The translations under genes and the position numbers were made by a program. From Galbibacter sp038433465 (GTDB lineage: Bacteria; Bacteroidota; Bacteroidia; Flavobacteriales; Flavobacteriaceae), in contig NZ_JAESVF010000001.1 in NCBI RefSeq assembly GCF_038433465.1, positions 186,001-250,000 on the forward strand: a stretch of 64,000 bases of DNA, read 5' to 3'. The notes beneath the pieces are model-generated. The model was not told where the DNA came from, did not search any database, and saw only the letters and a program-made list of their open reading frames with translations. This document shows, in pieces, positions 34,788 through 43,173 of this stretch (position 1 is its first letter; every line of letters begins with the position of its first letter).

Positions 34788-35477
34788 ATGAAGCTCATCA
34801 AAGTAATAATTCCTGCGTATAACGAAGAAGGCTCAATTGCGCATGTCATAAAAGACATTCCGACACTAGTAGATGAAGTTATTGTAGTGAACAATAATTC
34901 TACCGACAATACGGTTACCGTTGCTACAAAAGCAGGTGCTACGGTACTTACCGAACCGCAAAAGGGCTACGGATATGCGTGTTTAAAAGGAATGGATTAC
35001 ATTGCTAAACAAACAACAAAACCCGATATTATTGTTTTTCTCGATGGCGATTATTCTGATTATCCTGAAGAACTTACCAAAGTAATCGCTCCAATTTTAG
35101 AGCAGAATATCGATTTGGTTATTGGTACTCGTGTAAAGGAATTACGTGCTAAAAACTCAATGACACCTCAACAAGTTTTTGGAAATTGGCTAGCAACTAC
35201 GCTTATGAAACTATTTTTTAATGCGAATTTTACAGATTTAGGTCCGTTTAGAGCTATTAAATACGACAAACTTTTGGCATTGAATATGGAAGACAAAACC
35301 TATGGATGGACCGTAGAAATGCAACTCAAAGCAATTAAGAAAAACTACACATACATCGAAGTTCCTGTGCGTTACAAAAACCGAATTGGAGTTTCAAAAG
35401 TTTCTGGAACTGTAAAAGGAAGTATCATGGCAGGCGTAAAAATATTAGGTTGGATTTTTAAATACAGTTTTAAATGA
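34788..35477 (+). CDS. GT2 family glycosyltransferase (polyprenol-phosphate type)
   Basis: A 229-residue GT-A fold enzyme similar to dolichol-phosphate mannosyltransferase. It contains IIPAYNEEGSIAHVIKDIP, VVNNNSTDNTV, the nucleotide-sugar and metal site FLDGDYSDYPEE, and a DLGPFRAIKYDKLL acceptor segment. No membrane helix is obvious. Probably it loads a sugar on undecaprenyl phosphate or a similar lipid for the enzymes encoded downstream. The last 4 bp overlap the next gene. Confidence 0.87.
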   Translation: MKLIKVIIPAYNEEGSIAHVIKDIPTLVDEVIVVNNNSTDNTVTVATKAGATVLTEPQKGYGYACLKGMDYIAKQTTKPDIIVFLDGDYSDYPEELTKVIAPILEQNIDLVIGTRVKELRAKNSMTPQQVFGNWLATTLMKLFFNANFTDLGPFRAIKYDKLLALNMEDKTYGWTVEMQLKAIKKNYTYIEVPVRYKNRIGVSKVSGTVKGSIMAGVKILGWIFKYSFK

Positions 35478-36961
35478 TTTTAGAAATAACATCATACCTC
35501 ATTCTTACAGTTTACATTATCGCTTTAGTGCTTATTTTCTTTTATAGTTTAACGCAACTGAATTTACTCATAAACTATTTAAAAGCTCGAAAACAATTGG
35601 TAAACGAACCAAAGTTCGACCTTTCCAATCCTGATGAAATTCCAGAAGTTACCATACAACTTCCTATCTACAACGAAGCCTACGTGGTGGACAGACTTTT
35701 AGAAAATATCGCCAAAATCAAGTATCCGTCTAATAAATTAGAAATTCAGGTTTTAGATGATTCTACCGATGAATCTATTTTAAAAACTGCGGAAACCATA
35801 AAAACCCTTCAGCAACAAGGAATCGATATTAAACATATTACCAGAAAAAACCGAACAGGGTTTAAAGCAGGTGCTTTAAAAGAAGGACTCGCAAAAGCAT
35901 CTGGTGAGTTTATTGCTATTTTTGATGCCGATTTTCTTCCAGCCCCCGATTGGCTTCAAAAAACAGTTCCCTATTTTAAAAATCCAGAAATTGGAGTCGT
36001 GCAAACACGTTGGGGGCACCTCAACCGAAATTACTCTTTACTTACAAAAATTCAAGCCTTCGCACTCGATGCACATTTTACCATAGAGCAAGTAGGGAGA
36101 AACGCAAAAGGCCATTTTATCAATTTTAACGGAACAGCTGGAATATGGCGTAAAACCTGTATTATCGATGCAGGAAATTGGGAGGGCGATACCCTTACAG
36201 AAGATTTAGACCTTAGTTACAGAGCGCAAATAAAGCAATGGAAATTTAAGTATTTAGAAGAAGTAGAAACCCCTGCCGAGCTTCCTGTAATTATAAGTGC
36301 GGCGCGCACCCAACAATTTAGATGGAACAAAGGTGGTGCTGAAAATTTCAGGAAAACAGTACGCAATTTAATAAACGCTAAAAACATTCCGTTCAAAACG
36401 AAATTCCACGGGTTTATTCATCTGCTAAACAGTTCTATGTTTTTGTGCACGTTTTTAATTGCCGTGCTCAGTGTACCCGTACTCTTTATAAAACACTACC
36501 AACTTATTCCAAATTGGCTATTTGATGTTACAGGAATTTTCATTGTAAGCACCCTCATTTTATACGTTTGCTATTGGTTTACGTACAAAAATATTCAGGG
36601 TAAAAGTTGGAAAAACATTGTTAGCTACACCCAAACTTTTGTTACATTTTTCACCGTTGTATTAGGGTTTACACTGCATAATAGTTTTGCAGTATTAGAA
36701 GGTCATCGAGGGAAACGAAGTGAATTTGTTCGTACGCCAAAATTCAATATCAAAAACATTTCCGACTCTTGGAAAGGCAATAAATACCTCGCCACTTCTA
36801 TTTCTAGCAACGTAATTTTAGAAGCTTTGCTCGCTATTTATTTTGCCTTCGGGATGTACAGCGCCTTCGCCTTAAACGATTTTAGTTTATTTCCGTTCCA
36901 CCTCATGCTCGTTATTGGGTTTGGTTTTGTATTTTTCCATTCAATTAGGTCGAAAGTATAA
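35474..36961 (+). CDS. Cellulose-synthase-like GT2 glycosyltransferase
   Basis: A 495-residue membrane glycosyltransferase. One N-terminal helix (about residues 7-29), a GT-A catalytic domain with VTIQLPIYNEAYVVDRLLEN, FDADFLPAPDWLQ, TLTEDLDLSYRAQ and the processive-type QQFRWNKGG, then C-terminal helices. The Q-x-x-R-W motif is a hallmark of cellulose/ceramide glucosyltransferase-like enzymes. The product is unknown. It is flanked by a polyprenol-type GT2 and a GT-C-like transferase in one operon (overlap 4 bp, abutting 0 bp). Confidence 0.9.
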   Translation: MILEITSYLILTVYIIALVLIFFYSLTQLNLLINYLKARKQLVNEPKFDLSNPDEIPEVTIQLPIYNEAYVVDRLLENIAKIKYPSNKLEIQVLDDSTDESILKTAETIKTLQQQGIDIKHITRKNRTGFKAGALKEGLAKASGEFIAIFDADFLPAPDWLQKTVPYFKNPEIGVVQTRWGHLNRNYSLLTKIQAFALDAHFTIEQVGRNAKGHFINFNGTAGIWRKTCIIDAGNWEGDTLTEDLDLSYRAQIKQWKFKYLEEVETPAELPVIISAARTQQFRWNKGGAENFRKTVRNLINAKNIPFKTKFHGFIHLLNSSMFLCTFLIAVLSVPVLFIKHYQLIPNWLFDVTGIFIVSTLILYVCYWFTYKNIQGKSWKNIVSYTQTFVTFFTVVLGFTLHNSFAVLEGHRGKRSEFVRTPKFNIKNISDSWKGNKYLATSISSNVILEALLAIYFAFGMYSAFALNDFSLFPFHLMLVIGFGFVFFHSIRSKV

Positions 36962-38323
36962 ATGTTTACAAACTGGCAAAAACACAAACTCGCTTTAATT
37001 CTTTCACTCGCAACGCTATTATTTTATTTTAGCTTTGCTTACAATTTGCAACGAACTGACTTTATAAAACTCACCTTTTTATATGGTGCGCTGTTTTTTG
37101 TTTTTTATAAATTAGTGCAAACAAGCAAGTCTCATTTTAAATTTCTTTTTTACTGCGGAATTGTATTCAGACTTCTATTTATTGTTTCCATCCCCAATTT
37201 ATCACAAGATTTCTATCGGTTTATTTGGGACGGAAAATTACTCCTCGACGGAATAAATCCATATCAATATACTGTTGAACAATTATTGTCTGCTGATTTT
37301 TTTACTGCTGAAAATTACTTAGGATTAAGAGCTGGCATGGGAGACTTAAACGCTTCGCATTACAGTAATTACCCACCAATTAATCAATTGTTTTTTTATT
37401 TGAGCGCCTTACTTGGCGGAAAAACAATACTTGGAAACATTATTGTTTTAAGAAGTTTTATCATCCTTGCCGATATCGGAATTTTATATTTCGGCAGAAA
37501 AATCCTTAGACTTTTACAGTTACCAAAGCATCAGATATTTTGGTACTTTTTAAATCCGTTTATCATTATCGAACTCACAGGAAATTTACACTTTGAAAGT
37601 GTGATGCTTTTCTTTTTTATAGTGGCTATGTATTGTATCCTTCAGCAAAAATGGATTTTAGGAGCGTTGCTACTATCGTTTTCGGTCTCGACAAAATTAC
37701 TCCCCTTGTTGTTTTTACCTTTATTTTTACGCTGGTTTTTAAAAGATACTGCCCATTTAAAACTAAACTTCTTCCAGCTTATTGGGTTTTACAGCCTTGT
37801 TATAATTGGTGTTTTAGCTAGTTTCTTGCCGTATTTATCATCAGAATTAATTGCAAATTACAGCGAAAGTATCGGACTTTGGTTTCAAAAATTTGAGTTC
37901 AATGCAAGTTTCTACTACCTAGTGAGAGCTATCGGGTTTTACAGAAAAGGGTATAATATTATCGAACTTGCAGGGACGCGAATGGCTATTGGCGTATTTG
38001 TTTTTGTGCTATTTTTAGCGTTCTTCAGAAAAAACAATCAGCCAAAAACACTGTTTATTTCCATGCTTTTGGCTGTTAGCTTTTACCTATTTATGAGCAC
38101 TACTGTACATCCTTGGTACATTGCAACACCACTGTTATTGTGTGTGTTTACAACTTATAAATATCCTGTGGTTTGGTCGATGGCAATTGTGTTAAGTTAC
38201 CATGCCTACGCGCTACCAGATTTTAAAGAAAACCTATGGATTGTTGCGCTCGAATATTTAATAATTTATGCGTGCTTTACCTACGAACTCCTCTTCGAGA
38301 AGCGCTTATTAAAGCATCTTTAA
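36962..38323 (+). CDS. Polytopic GT-C-like mannosyltransferase
   Basis: A 453-residue membrane protein with about ten hydrophobic segments. The first loop has SQDFYRFIWDGKLLLDGINP, the acidic motif pattern of polyprenol-phosphate-dependent mannosyltransferases (GT87/PMT-like), with later TVHPWYIATPLLL. It uses a lipid-linked sugar, which fits the polyprenol-type GT2 at the start of this operon. The gene starts directly after the previous stop codon and its end overlaps the convergent pseudouridine synthase homologue by 15 bp. Confidence 0.82.
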   Translation: MFTNWQKHKLALILSLATLLFYFSFAYNLQRTDFIKLTFLYGALFFVFYKLVQTSKSHFKFLFYCGIVFRLLFIVSIPNLSQDFYRFIWDGKLLLDGINPYQYTVEQLLSADFFTAENYLGLRAGMGDLNASHYSNYPPINQLFFYLSALLGGKTILGNIIVLRSFIILADIGILYFGRKILRLLQLPKHQIFWYFLNPFIIIELTGNLHFESVMLFFFIVAMYCILQQKWILGALLLSFSVSTKLLPLLFLPLFLRWFLKDTAHLKLNFFQLIGFYSLVIIGVLASFLPYLSSELIANYSESIGLWFQKFEFNASFYYLVRAIGFYRKGYNIIELAGTRMAIGVFVFVLFLAFFRKNNQPKTLFISMLLAVSFYLFMSTTVHPWYIATPLLLCVFTTYKYPVVWSMAIVLSYHAYALPDFKENLWIVALEYLIIYACFTYELLFEKRLLKHL

Positions 38324-39181
38324 ATTGATTATTTCTTGATTGGTAAGATGGCGCCAAGTTCCTCTCGGAATATCCTTTTTTGTTAGTCCGCCGTAAGCTA
38401 CCCTATCGATACTCAAAATCTCATATTCTAAATGTTTGAAAATACGAGTCACAATCTTTTTACGATTACTGAAAATTTTGATTCCGATTTCGTTTTTATT
38501 TCCACCTTCAATAAAAGTAATCTCTTCAACTTTTATTTCTTTCTCATCAATTACCAAACCTTCCCTCACTTTGTGTAAGTCTTCATGACGGAAAGTTTTA
38601 TTCAGCGTAACATGGTAAATTTTTCTAAACCCTTGCCCTTTTGTTAAACGTGCAGAAAGCTCTACATCGTTAGTAAAAAGTAACAATCCTGTTGAGTTTC
38701 GCTCGAGAGTTCCTACAGGAGCAATACGACTTTTGGTAGCATTTTTAACCAAATCCATAACGGTGCGTTTTCCTCTTTCTTCGGAATTTCCACTTACAAA
38801 ACCTTTAGGTTTGTTCAGTAAAACATACGCCTTTTTTTCTGGAGTAATATTGCGTCCGTCGAATTTTACCTCGTCAGACACTTTTACCTTATAACCCATT
38901 TCAGTAACAATCTCACCATTTACGGTAACATTCCCTGAGGCTATATAAATATCAGCATCGCGACGCGAACAAACACCGCTATTGGCAATAAATTTATTAA
39001 GACGAATTTCGTCTGGAGCTAATTGATTTTTCTTTTGCGTAGGAGTATTTTTTACAGGTGCATTCCCTCTAGCAAAACTCTTACCTTTTGCATGTCCACC
39101 TTGTCGTCCGGAGAATTTTTTACTTCCACCACCTTGTCTACTAGAACTTTTTCCTTTTCTAGATTTGTCCTCTCTACTCAT
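38309..39181 (-). CDS. RsuA/RluB-family pseudouridine synthase homologue with altered catalytic residue
   Basis: A 290-residue protein. Residues 1-50 are a basic Ser/Gly/Lys-rich tail, 57-110 an S4 RNA-binding domain (IRLNKFIANSGVCSRRDAD), and 115-285 a pseudouridine synthase fold. The usual GRLD motif, whose Asp is the catalytic nucleophile, is GTLE here: Glu160 (codon at 38702-38704) precedes RNSTGLLLFTND. KIYHVTL and RVAYGGLTKKDIPRGTWRHL match the family. Activity is therefore uncertain; it may be an RNA-binding paralogue. The -7 box is at 39196-39203. Confidence 0.85.
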   Translation of the reverse strand: MSREDKSRKGKSSSRQGGGSKKFSGRQGGHAKGKSFARGNAPVKNTPTQKKNQLAPDEIRLNKFIANSGVCSRRDADIYIASGNVTVNGEIVTEMGYKVKVSDEVKFDGRNITPEKKAYVLLNKPKGFVSGNSEERGKRTVMDLVKNATKSRIAPVGTLERNSTGLLLFTNDVELSARLTKGQGFRKIYHVTLNKTFRHEDLHKVREGLVIDEKEIKVEEITFIEGGNKNEIGIKIFSNRKKIVTRIFKHLEYEILSIDRVAYGGLTKKDIPRGTWRHLTNQEIINLKML

Positions 39182-39195
39182 AAATTATTTTTTTG

Positions 39196-39203
39196 CAAAG
39201 ATA
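39196..39203 (-). promoter_or_regulatory. -7 promoter box of the pseudouridine synthase homologue
   Basis: TATCTTTG on the minus strand fits TAnnTTTG, 14 bp before the start codon at 39181. The leader would be short. Confidence 0.55.
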
Positions 39204-39296
39204 GGATATCAATAGCAAACCATCGAAAAGTTTGTAAAAGATAATTGCTACTGAAATTATTAAGAACAAATCCGTCAAAAACAGTTGAAATTCAAC

Positions 39297-40202
39297 CTAT
39301 AAAATTCTATTTAAAAGTAAATCAATATCGATTAGCAGAATACTTAAAACTCCAGAGATAATAATAAATTTAAGGATATTGTGAAGCACCAAATAATGAA
39401 CTTTGGTAGAAGATCTCCACAAGAAAAATATAAAAACAAGCATTAACAACATACAGGCGTAAAAGAAAATATACATATAGCCAACGCTAAAATAACTCAC
39501 CAAAAAATAGGATGGGATAAGGGTAAGTCCGCCTAAAACAGTTATAAATATTTTTGAAGTTTTCTCGCCATAAACTACCGGTATTGTTTGATAATTATGG
39601 GCAATATCGCCTTTTATGTTTTCTAAATCTTTAACCATTTCGCGCATTAAAATGATGAGAAACAGAAAAATGGCATGAACAAATATGACGGGTTGAAAAT
39701 TTTTGTAATACACAAACACTGCAAAAAAAGGTGTAATGGCTAGTGTAGCCGATACAAAATTTCCTACAAACGGAATCTTTTTCAGTTTATGCGAATACAA
39801 CCATATCCCGAAAATGTAAAGTGAGAAAAACACAACAGCTCTAAACGAAACATAACTCGCAAAAATAACCGATATAAAATTCAGTATAAAATAAGTGGAA
39901 AGCTTAAACCGCTGACTTACCAATCTGTCAAGCATTGATTTGGTAGGTCGGTTTATTAAATCTTTCTCGGCGTCATAAAAACTATTAATAATGTACCCTG
40001 CCGCAATAGCAATTGCTGAAGCCACAACAATAGCAAACAAATATGGATCGAATAAAACTTTCCGAACAGGAATATTGGGTGCTAAAATGTAAATGGAAGT
40101 TAAATATTGCGCAATAGCAATCATGAGTACGTTATAACCACGCACCACCGAAAAGAGGCTTAACAACTTTAACAACAATAGCTTTTGCCCCCTATTAAAC
40201 AT
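39297..40202 (-). CDS. UbiA-family prenyltransferase, DGGGP synthase-like
   Basis: A 301-residue membrane protein with about eight or nine helices and the two UbiA aspartate motifs: NSFYDAEKDLINRPTK (Asn73, Asp77, Asp81) and DLENIKGDIAHNYQTIP (Asp192, Asp199). The first motif (NxxxDxxxDxINRP) is the form typical of geranylgeranylglyceryl-phosphate geranylgeranyltransferases; quinone prenyltransferases usually differ. It lies 9 bp behind mevalonate kinase in an isoprenoid operon. Whether this organism makes ether lipids or uses the enzyme for quinone or other lipids is not shown. Confidence 0.85.
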   Translation of the reverse strand: MFNRGQKLLLLKLLSLFSVVRGYNVLMIAIAQYLTSIYILAPNIPVRKVLFDPYLFAIVVASAIAIAAGYIINSFYDAEKDLINRPTKSMLDRLVSQRFKLSTYFILNFISVIFASYVSFRAVVFFSLYIFGIWLYSHKLKKIPFVGNFVSATLAITPFFAVFVYYKNFQPVIFVHAIFLFLIILMREMVKDLENIKGDIAHNYQTIPVVYGEKTSKIFITVLGGLTLIPSYFLVSYFSVGYMYIFFYACMLLMLVFIFFLWRSSTKVHYLVLHNILKFIIISGVLSILLIDIDLLLNRIL

Positions 40203-40211
40203 ATGGCAATT

Positions 40212-41150
40212 TTAGAAGTTATACACTACTTCTAACTTGTGTCCTGCAAGTGCTTTTTTGGCTTTTTCGATATCTTGGGTAAATCCTAAAATATAGCCTC
40301 CGCCACCAGAACCACAAAGCTTAAGGTAATAATCATTGGTATCGATTCCTTGTTTCCAAAGTTTATGAAACTGAGCAGGAATCATCGGTTTGAAATTATT
40401 TAAAACAGTATTAGAAAGGTGTTTTAAATTCCCAAAAAGCGACTTTACATCGCCTTTTAAAAAGTCTTCAATACACGCATCGGTTTGTTTGATAAACTGA
40501 TTTTTGAGCATGTTCCTAAACCCTTCTTGCTTCATGTTTTCCATAAAGATTTGTACCATCGGAGCAGTTTCTCCTATAATACCACTATCTAATAAAAACA
40601 CAGCACCTTTCCCATCAACTGCTTGTGAAGGGATTCCTGTAGGCTCAATATTGTCTTTTGAATTGATTAAAATTGGTAAACTTAAGTAACTATTTAAAGG
40701 GTCTAAGCCTGAAGATTTTCCGTGGAAAAAAGATTCCATCGCTCCAAATATCTCTTTCAGTTTTAATAACTTTTCACGAGTTAAGTTCTCTAAAACAGTA
40801 ATCTTATCGGTTGCATATTTATCGTAAATAGCTGCAACTAAAGCACCACTACTCCCTACGCCATACCCCTGCGGAATACTACTATCAAAATACATTCCAC
40901 TAGCAATATCAGTATTTAGCTTTTCTAAATCGAAGGTTACCAATTGTGGTTGCTCATTTTCTAATTCAGCTAAATGTGTTGCAAAACGCTGCAGACTCTC
41001 ATTTGACTTCTTGGCATCGTCTACCAAGTTTTCTTCAACTTTAAGAGCACCATTATAAAAATTATAGGGTATTGATAAACCTTTGGAATCTTTGATAATT
41101 CCATATTCTCCGAAGAGTAATATTTTTGAGTAAAATAATGGGCCTTTCAT
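40212..41150 (-). CDS. Mevalonate kinase (GHMP family)
   Basis: Phosphorylates mevalonate at the 5-hydroxyl. The 312-residue protein has SKILLFGEYGIIKDSKGLSI, the phosphate loop IPQGYGVGSSGALVAAIY, the GKSSGLDPLNSYLSLP segment with the catalytic Asp, and the C-terminal LCGSGGGGYILGFT. The full set and the neighbouring decarboxylase and prenyltransferase genes favour mevalonate kinase. A related phosphomevalonate kinase would differ at the acceptor site, which cannot be decided here. Confidence 0.88.
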   Translation of the reverse strand: MKGPLFYSKILLFGEYGIIKDSKGLSIPYNFYNGALKVEENLVDDAKKSNESLQRFATHLAELENEQPQLVTFDLEKLNTDIASGMYFDSSIPQGYGVGSSGALVAAIYDKYATDKITVLENLTREKLLKLKEIFGAMESFFHGKSSGLDPLNSYLSLPILINSKDNIEPTGIPSQAVDGKGAVFLLDSGIIGETAPMVQIFMENMKQEGFRNMLKNQFIKQTDACIEDFLKGDVKSLFGNLKHLSNTVLNNFKPMIPAQFHKLWKQGIDTNDYYLKLCGSGGGGYILGFTQDIEKAKKALAGHKLEVVYNF

Positions 41151-41263
41151 AGTTTACTTAATAATGAAAAAATATATTTTATTTGAGAATTTACCTATTC
41201 AACTTAACAATAAAGATAAACAAATCTGATACCATAACAAAGTGCTGTTTTAAACACTTTTAT

Positions 41264-42355
41264 TTAACTATCAATCTCACGAGCACCTAAACCAATTTGA
41301 TCGCAAATATACTGCTGATTTTTGCAATATGCAACGAGTTCGGTTTTAATAAACTCCAGAACCTCAGCCTTTTCTGATTCTGGATATAAAATATGTACGT
41401 TAGCACCAGCATCGAGGGTGAAACATACATGTAGGCCTGTTGCTTTTCTAAACTCCCATATTTTATCGATTACGGCCAAGGTATTTGGTTTCATCAAGAT
41501 ATAATACGGAATAGAAGTCATCATCATCGCGTGCAACGTTAACGCCTCACTTTCTACAACTTCGATAAAAGCGTCGAGATTTCCTGTTTTAAATATTTCA
41601 ATCAGTTTAGAAATATTCTCATGTGCCTGTTGAAACCGACGTTCCGCAAAGGGGTGACCGTTCATTAAACTATGTCCCACTGTGCTACTCACTTTTTTCT
41701 CTCCAACATCAACCAACAAAATCGTGTCTTGGTAATTTTTAAAAACATCGGCTACCTCGGCTTCATATTTTACACCAAGTAAATCGCTGCTGTTTTTTAT
41801 TTGCTGATGCTTTCCCCAGCTTACCAAAGGGCCTTCGATACTTCTACAAGCACTTCCCGAACCTAAACGCGCCAAAAAAGAGGCTTTTTCGTTAAAATAA
41901 GTCGATGTCATTTCCGAAGAAAATTGCTTTTCAACACTCATTAAACACAACGCCAAAGCACTCATTCCACTAGCTGAAGAAGCAATTCCGCTACTATGTG
42001 GAAACGAATTTTGTGTTTCAATTTTAAAATGATAATCGGTTAAAAAAGGTACATACGGTAAAATTCGCTTAAAAAAAACTTCAATCTTAGGAGCAAAATC
42101 GGGTTTTAAAACGCCATCTAAATACACCTCAAAACTAAAAGTATCAACTGAGTTTTCTTCTCTTTCCGAATACGATAAAGTTGTTTTTGTATGACAGTTA
42201 TTTAGCGTAAAACTCAAAGATGGATTTGCTGGAATTTGATGTTCCAGTTTTCCCCAATATTTCACCAAAGCAATATTACTAGGCGATTGCCAAGTAACGC
42301 TACCCGATTGTAATGTGTTTTTATATGCAGAAGGAATATAGCTACTAACCGTCAT
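41264..42355 (-). CDS. Diphosphomevalonate decarboxylase
   Basis: Produces isopentenyl diphosphate by ATP-dependent decarboxylation. The 363-residue protein has NIALVKYWGK, the GHMP loop FPHSSGIASSASGMSALAL, and GSGSACRSIEGPLVSWGK, all specific to this family, plus the C-terminal CFTLDAGANVHILYPE. Length is normal. A -7 box lies at 42372-42379. 113 bp separate it from mevalonate kinase. Confidence 0.93.
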   Translation of the reverse strand: MTVSSYIPSAYKNTLQSGSVTWQSPSNIALVKYWGKLEHQIPANPSLSFTLNNCHTKTTLSYSEREENSVDTFSFEVYLDGVLKPDFAPKIEVFFKRILPYVPFLTDYHFKIETQNSFPHSSGIASSASGMSALALCLMSVEKQFSSEMTSTYFNEKASFLARLGSGSACRSIEGPLVSWGKHQQIKNSSDLLGVKYEAEVADVFKNYQDTILLVDVGEKKVSSTVGHSLMNGHPFAERRFQQAHENISKLIEIFKTGNLDAFIEVVESEALTLHAMMMTSIPYYILMKPNTLAVIDKIWEFRKATGLHVCFTLDAGANVHILYPESEKAEVLEFIKTELVAYCKNQQYICDQIGLGAREIDS

Positions 42356-42371
42356 TTTTAAAAAGTTTAGG

Positions 42372-42379
42372 CAAATATA
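42372..42379 (-). promoter_or_regulatory. -7 promoter box of the mevalonate gene group
   Basis: TATATTTG on the minus strand, 16 bp upstream of the diphosphomevalonate decarboxylase start. A -33 match is weak. Confidence 0.55.
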
Positions 42380-42569
42380 ACTTAAAGATACATCCTTGTC
42401 TAATTTTATCGCTTTCTAATCTTGTACGGAAAGATAAAGTCGTGATTTCAAAAAATTCTTTTTAAAAGAAAAATTAAAGTAACGTCTACTTTTTATTTAA
42501 ATCGAAATTGAAAGATTTTAGTCTTTCACAAAAAAATAAATTGTTATTTTAGTGCTAGTTAAAAGTGCT

Positions 42570-43043
42570 ATGAACAAAAAGTTAACCAAAATTATAATTG
42601 CCGTTGTGGCCTGTTTGGCTATTGGCTTTTTATCGGGTTTTGCAACGCAAAGCTCTGTCGACACATGGTACACCACACTTAACAAACCTATTTTTAATCC
42701 GCCTAATTGGATTTTCGCCCCTGTTTGGACCATTTTATACATCATGATGGGGGTTTCGGCAGGGATTGTTTGGGCAAAAGGGTTCTACCATTTATGGGTG
42801 CAAACAGCGCTTTATCATTTCGGATTTCAGTTACTTTTTAATGCAATGTGGAGTATTGTCTTCTTCGGATTCCACAAACCTTTCTGGGCGCTGTTAGTAA
42901 TTCTCACATTGCTTGTACTCATTTTACTCACCATTAAATGGTTTAAAGTGGTTAATAAAACTGCAGCTTATTTGTTGTTCCCATACCTTTTTTGGGTTTG
43001 TTTTGCTACCATTTTAAATTTTAGTATTTGGCAATTGAATTAA
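42570..43043 (+). CDS. TspO/MBR family protein
   Basis: A 157-residue five-helix membrane protein of the TspO family, which binds tetrapyrroles and related ligands. Signature residues are visible: WYTTLNKPIFNPPNWIFAPVW, ILYIMMGVSAGIVW, FQLLFNAMWSIVFFGFHKP and a final CFATILNFSIWQLN. The ATG at 42570 (MNKKLTKII) is chosen; a GTG-type start six codons upstream gives an unlikely N terminus. It stands alone between divergent and convergent neighbours. Confidence 0.9.
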   Translation: MNKKLTKIIIAVVACLAIGFLSGFATQSSVDTWYTTLNKPIFNPPNWIFAPVWTILYIMMGVSAGIVWAKGFYHLWVQTALYHFGFQLLFNAMWSIVFFGFHKPFWALLVILTLLVLILLTIKWFKVVNKTAAYLLFPYLFWVCFATILNFSIWQLN

Positions 43044-43096
43044 GTACTAGTGAATAGGAAGAAGGTTCTAGGAAAAAGGGGTTAGTGTTTTTAAAA

Positions 43097-43135
43097 CTGC
43101 TTCCTTGATTTTCAACACTTTTTAAAATAGGTCAA
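43097..43135 (-). repeat. Second copy of the dispersed 38-39 nt element
   Basis: Read on the minus strand it is TTGACCTATTTTAAAAAGTG followed by TTGAAAATCAAGGAAGCAG, matching 27463-27500 with about four changes. It lies between the ends of tspO and the YhiN-type gene. Confidence 0.7.
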
Positions 43136-43173
43136 TTTTATCATTCTTTCTCAAACTCACATTATTCAAGAAT

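Noticed and set aside
42518..42745. 75-residue minus-strand frame
   Set aside because: Overlaps tspO in antisense and does not look like a protein family.
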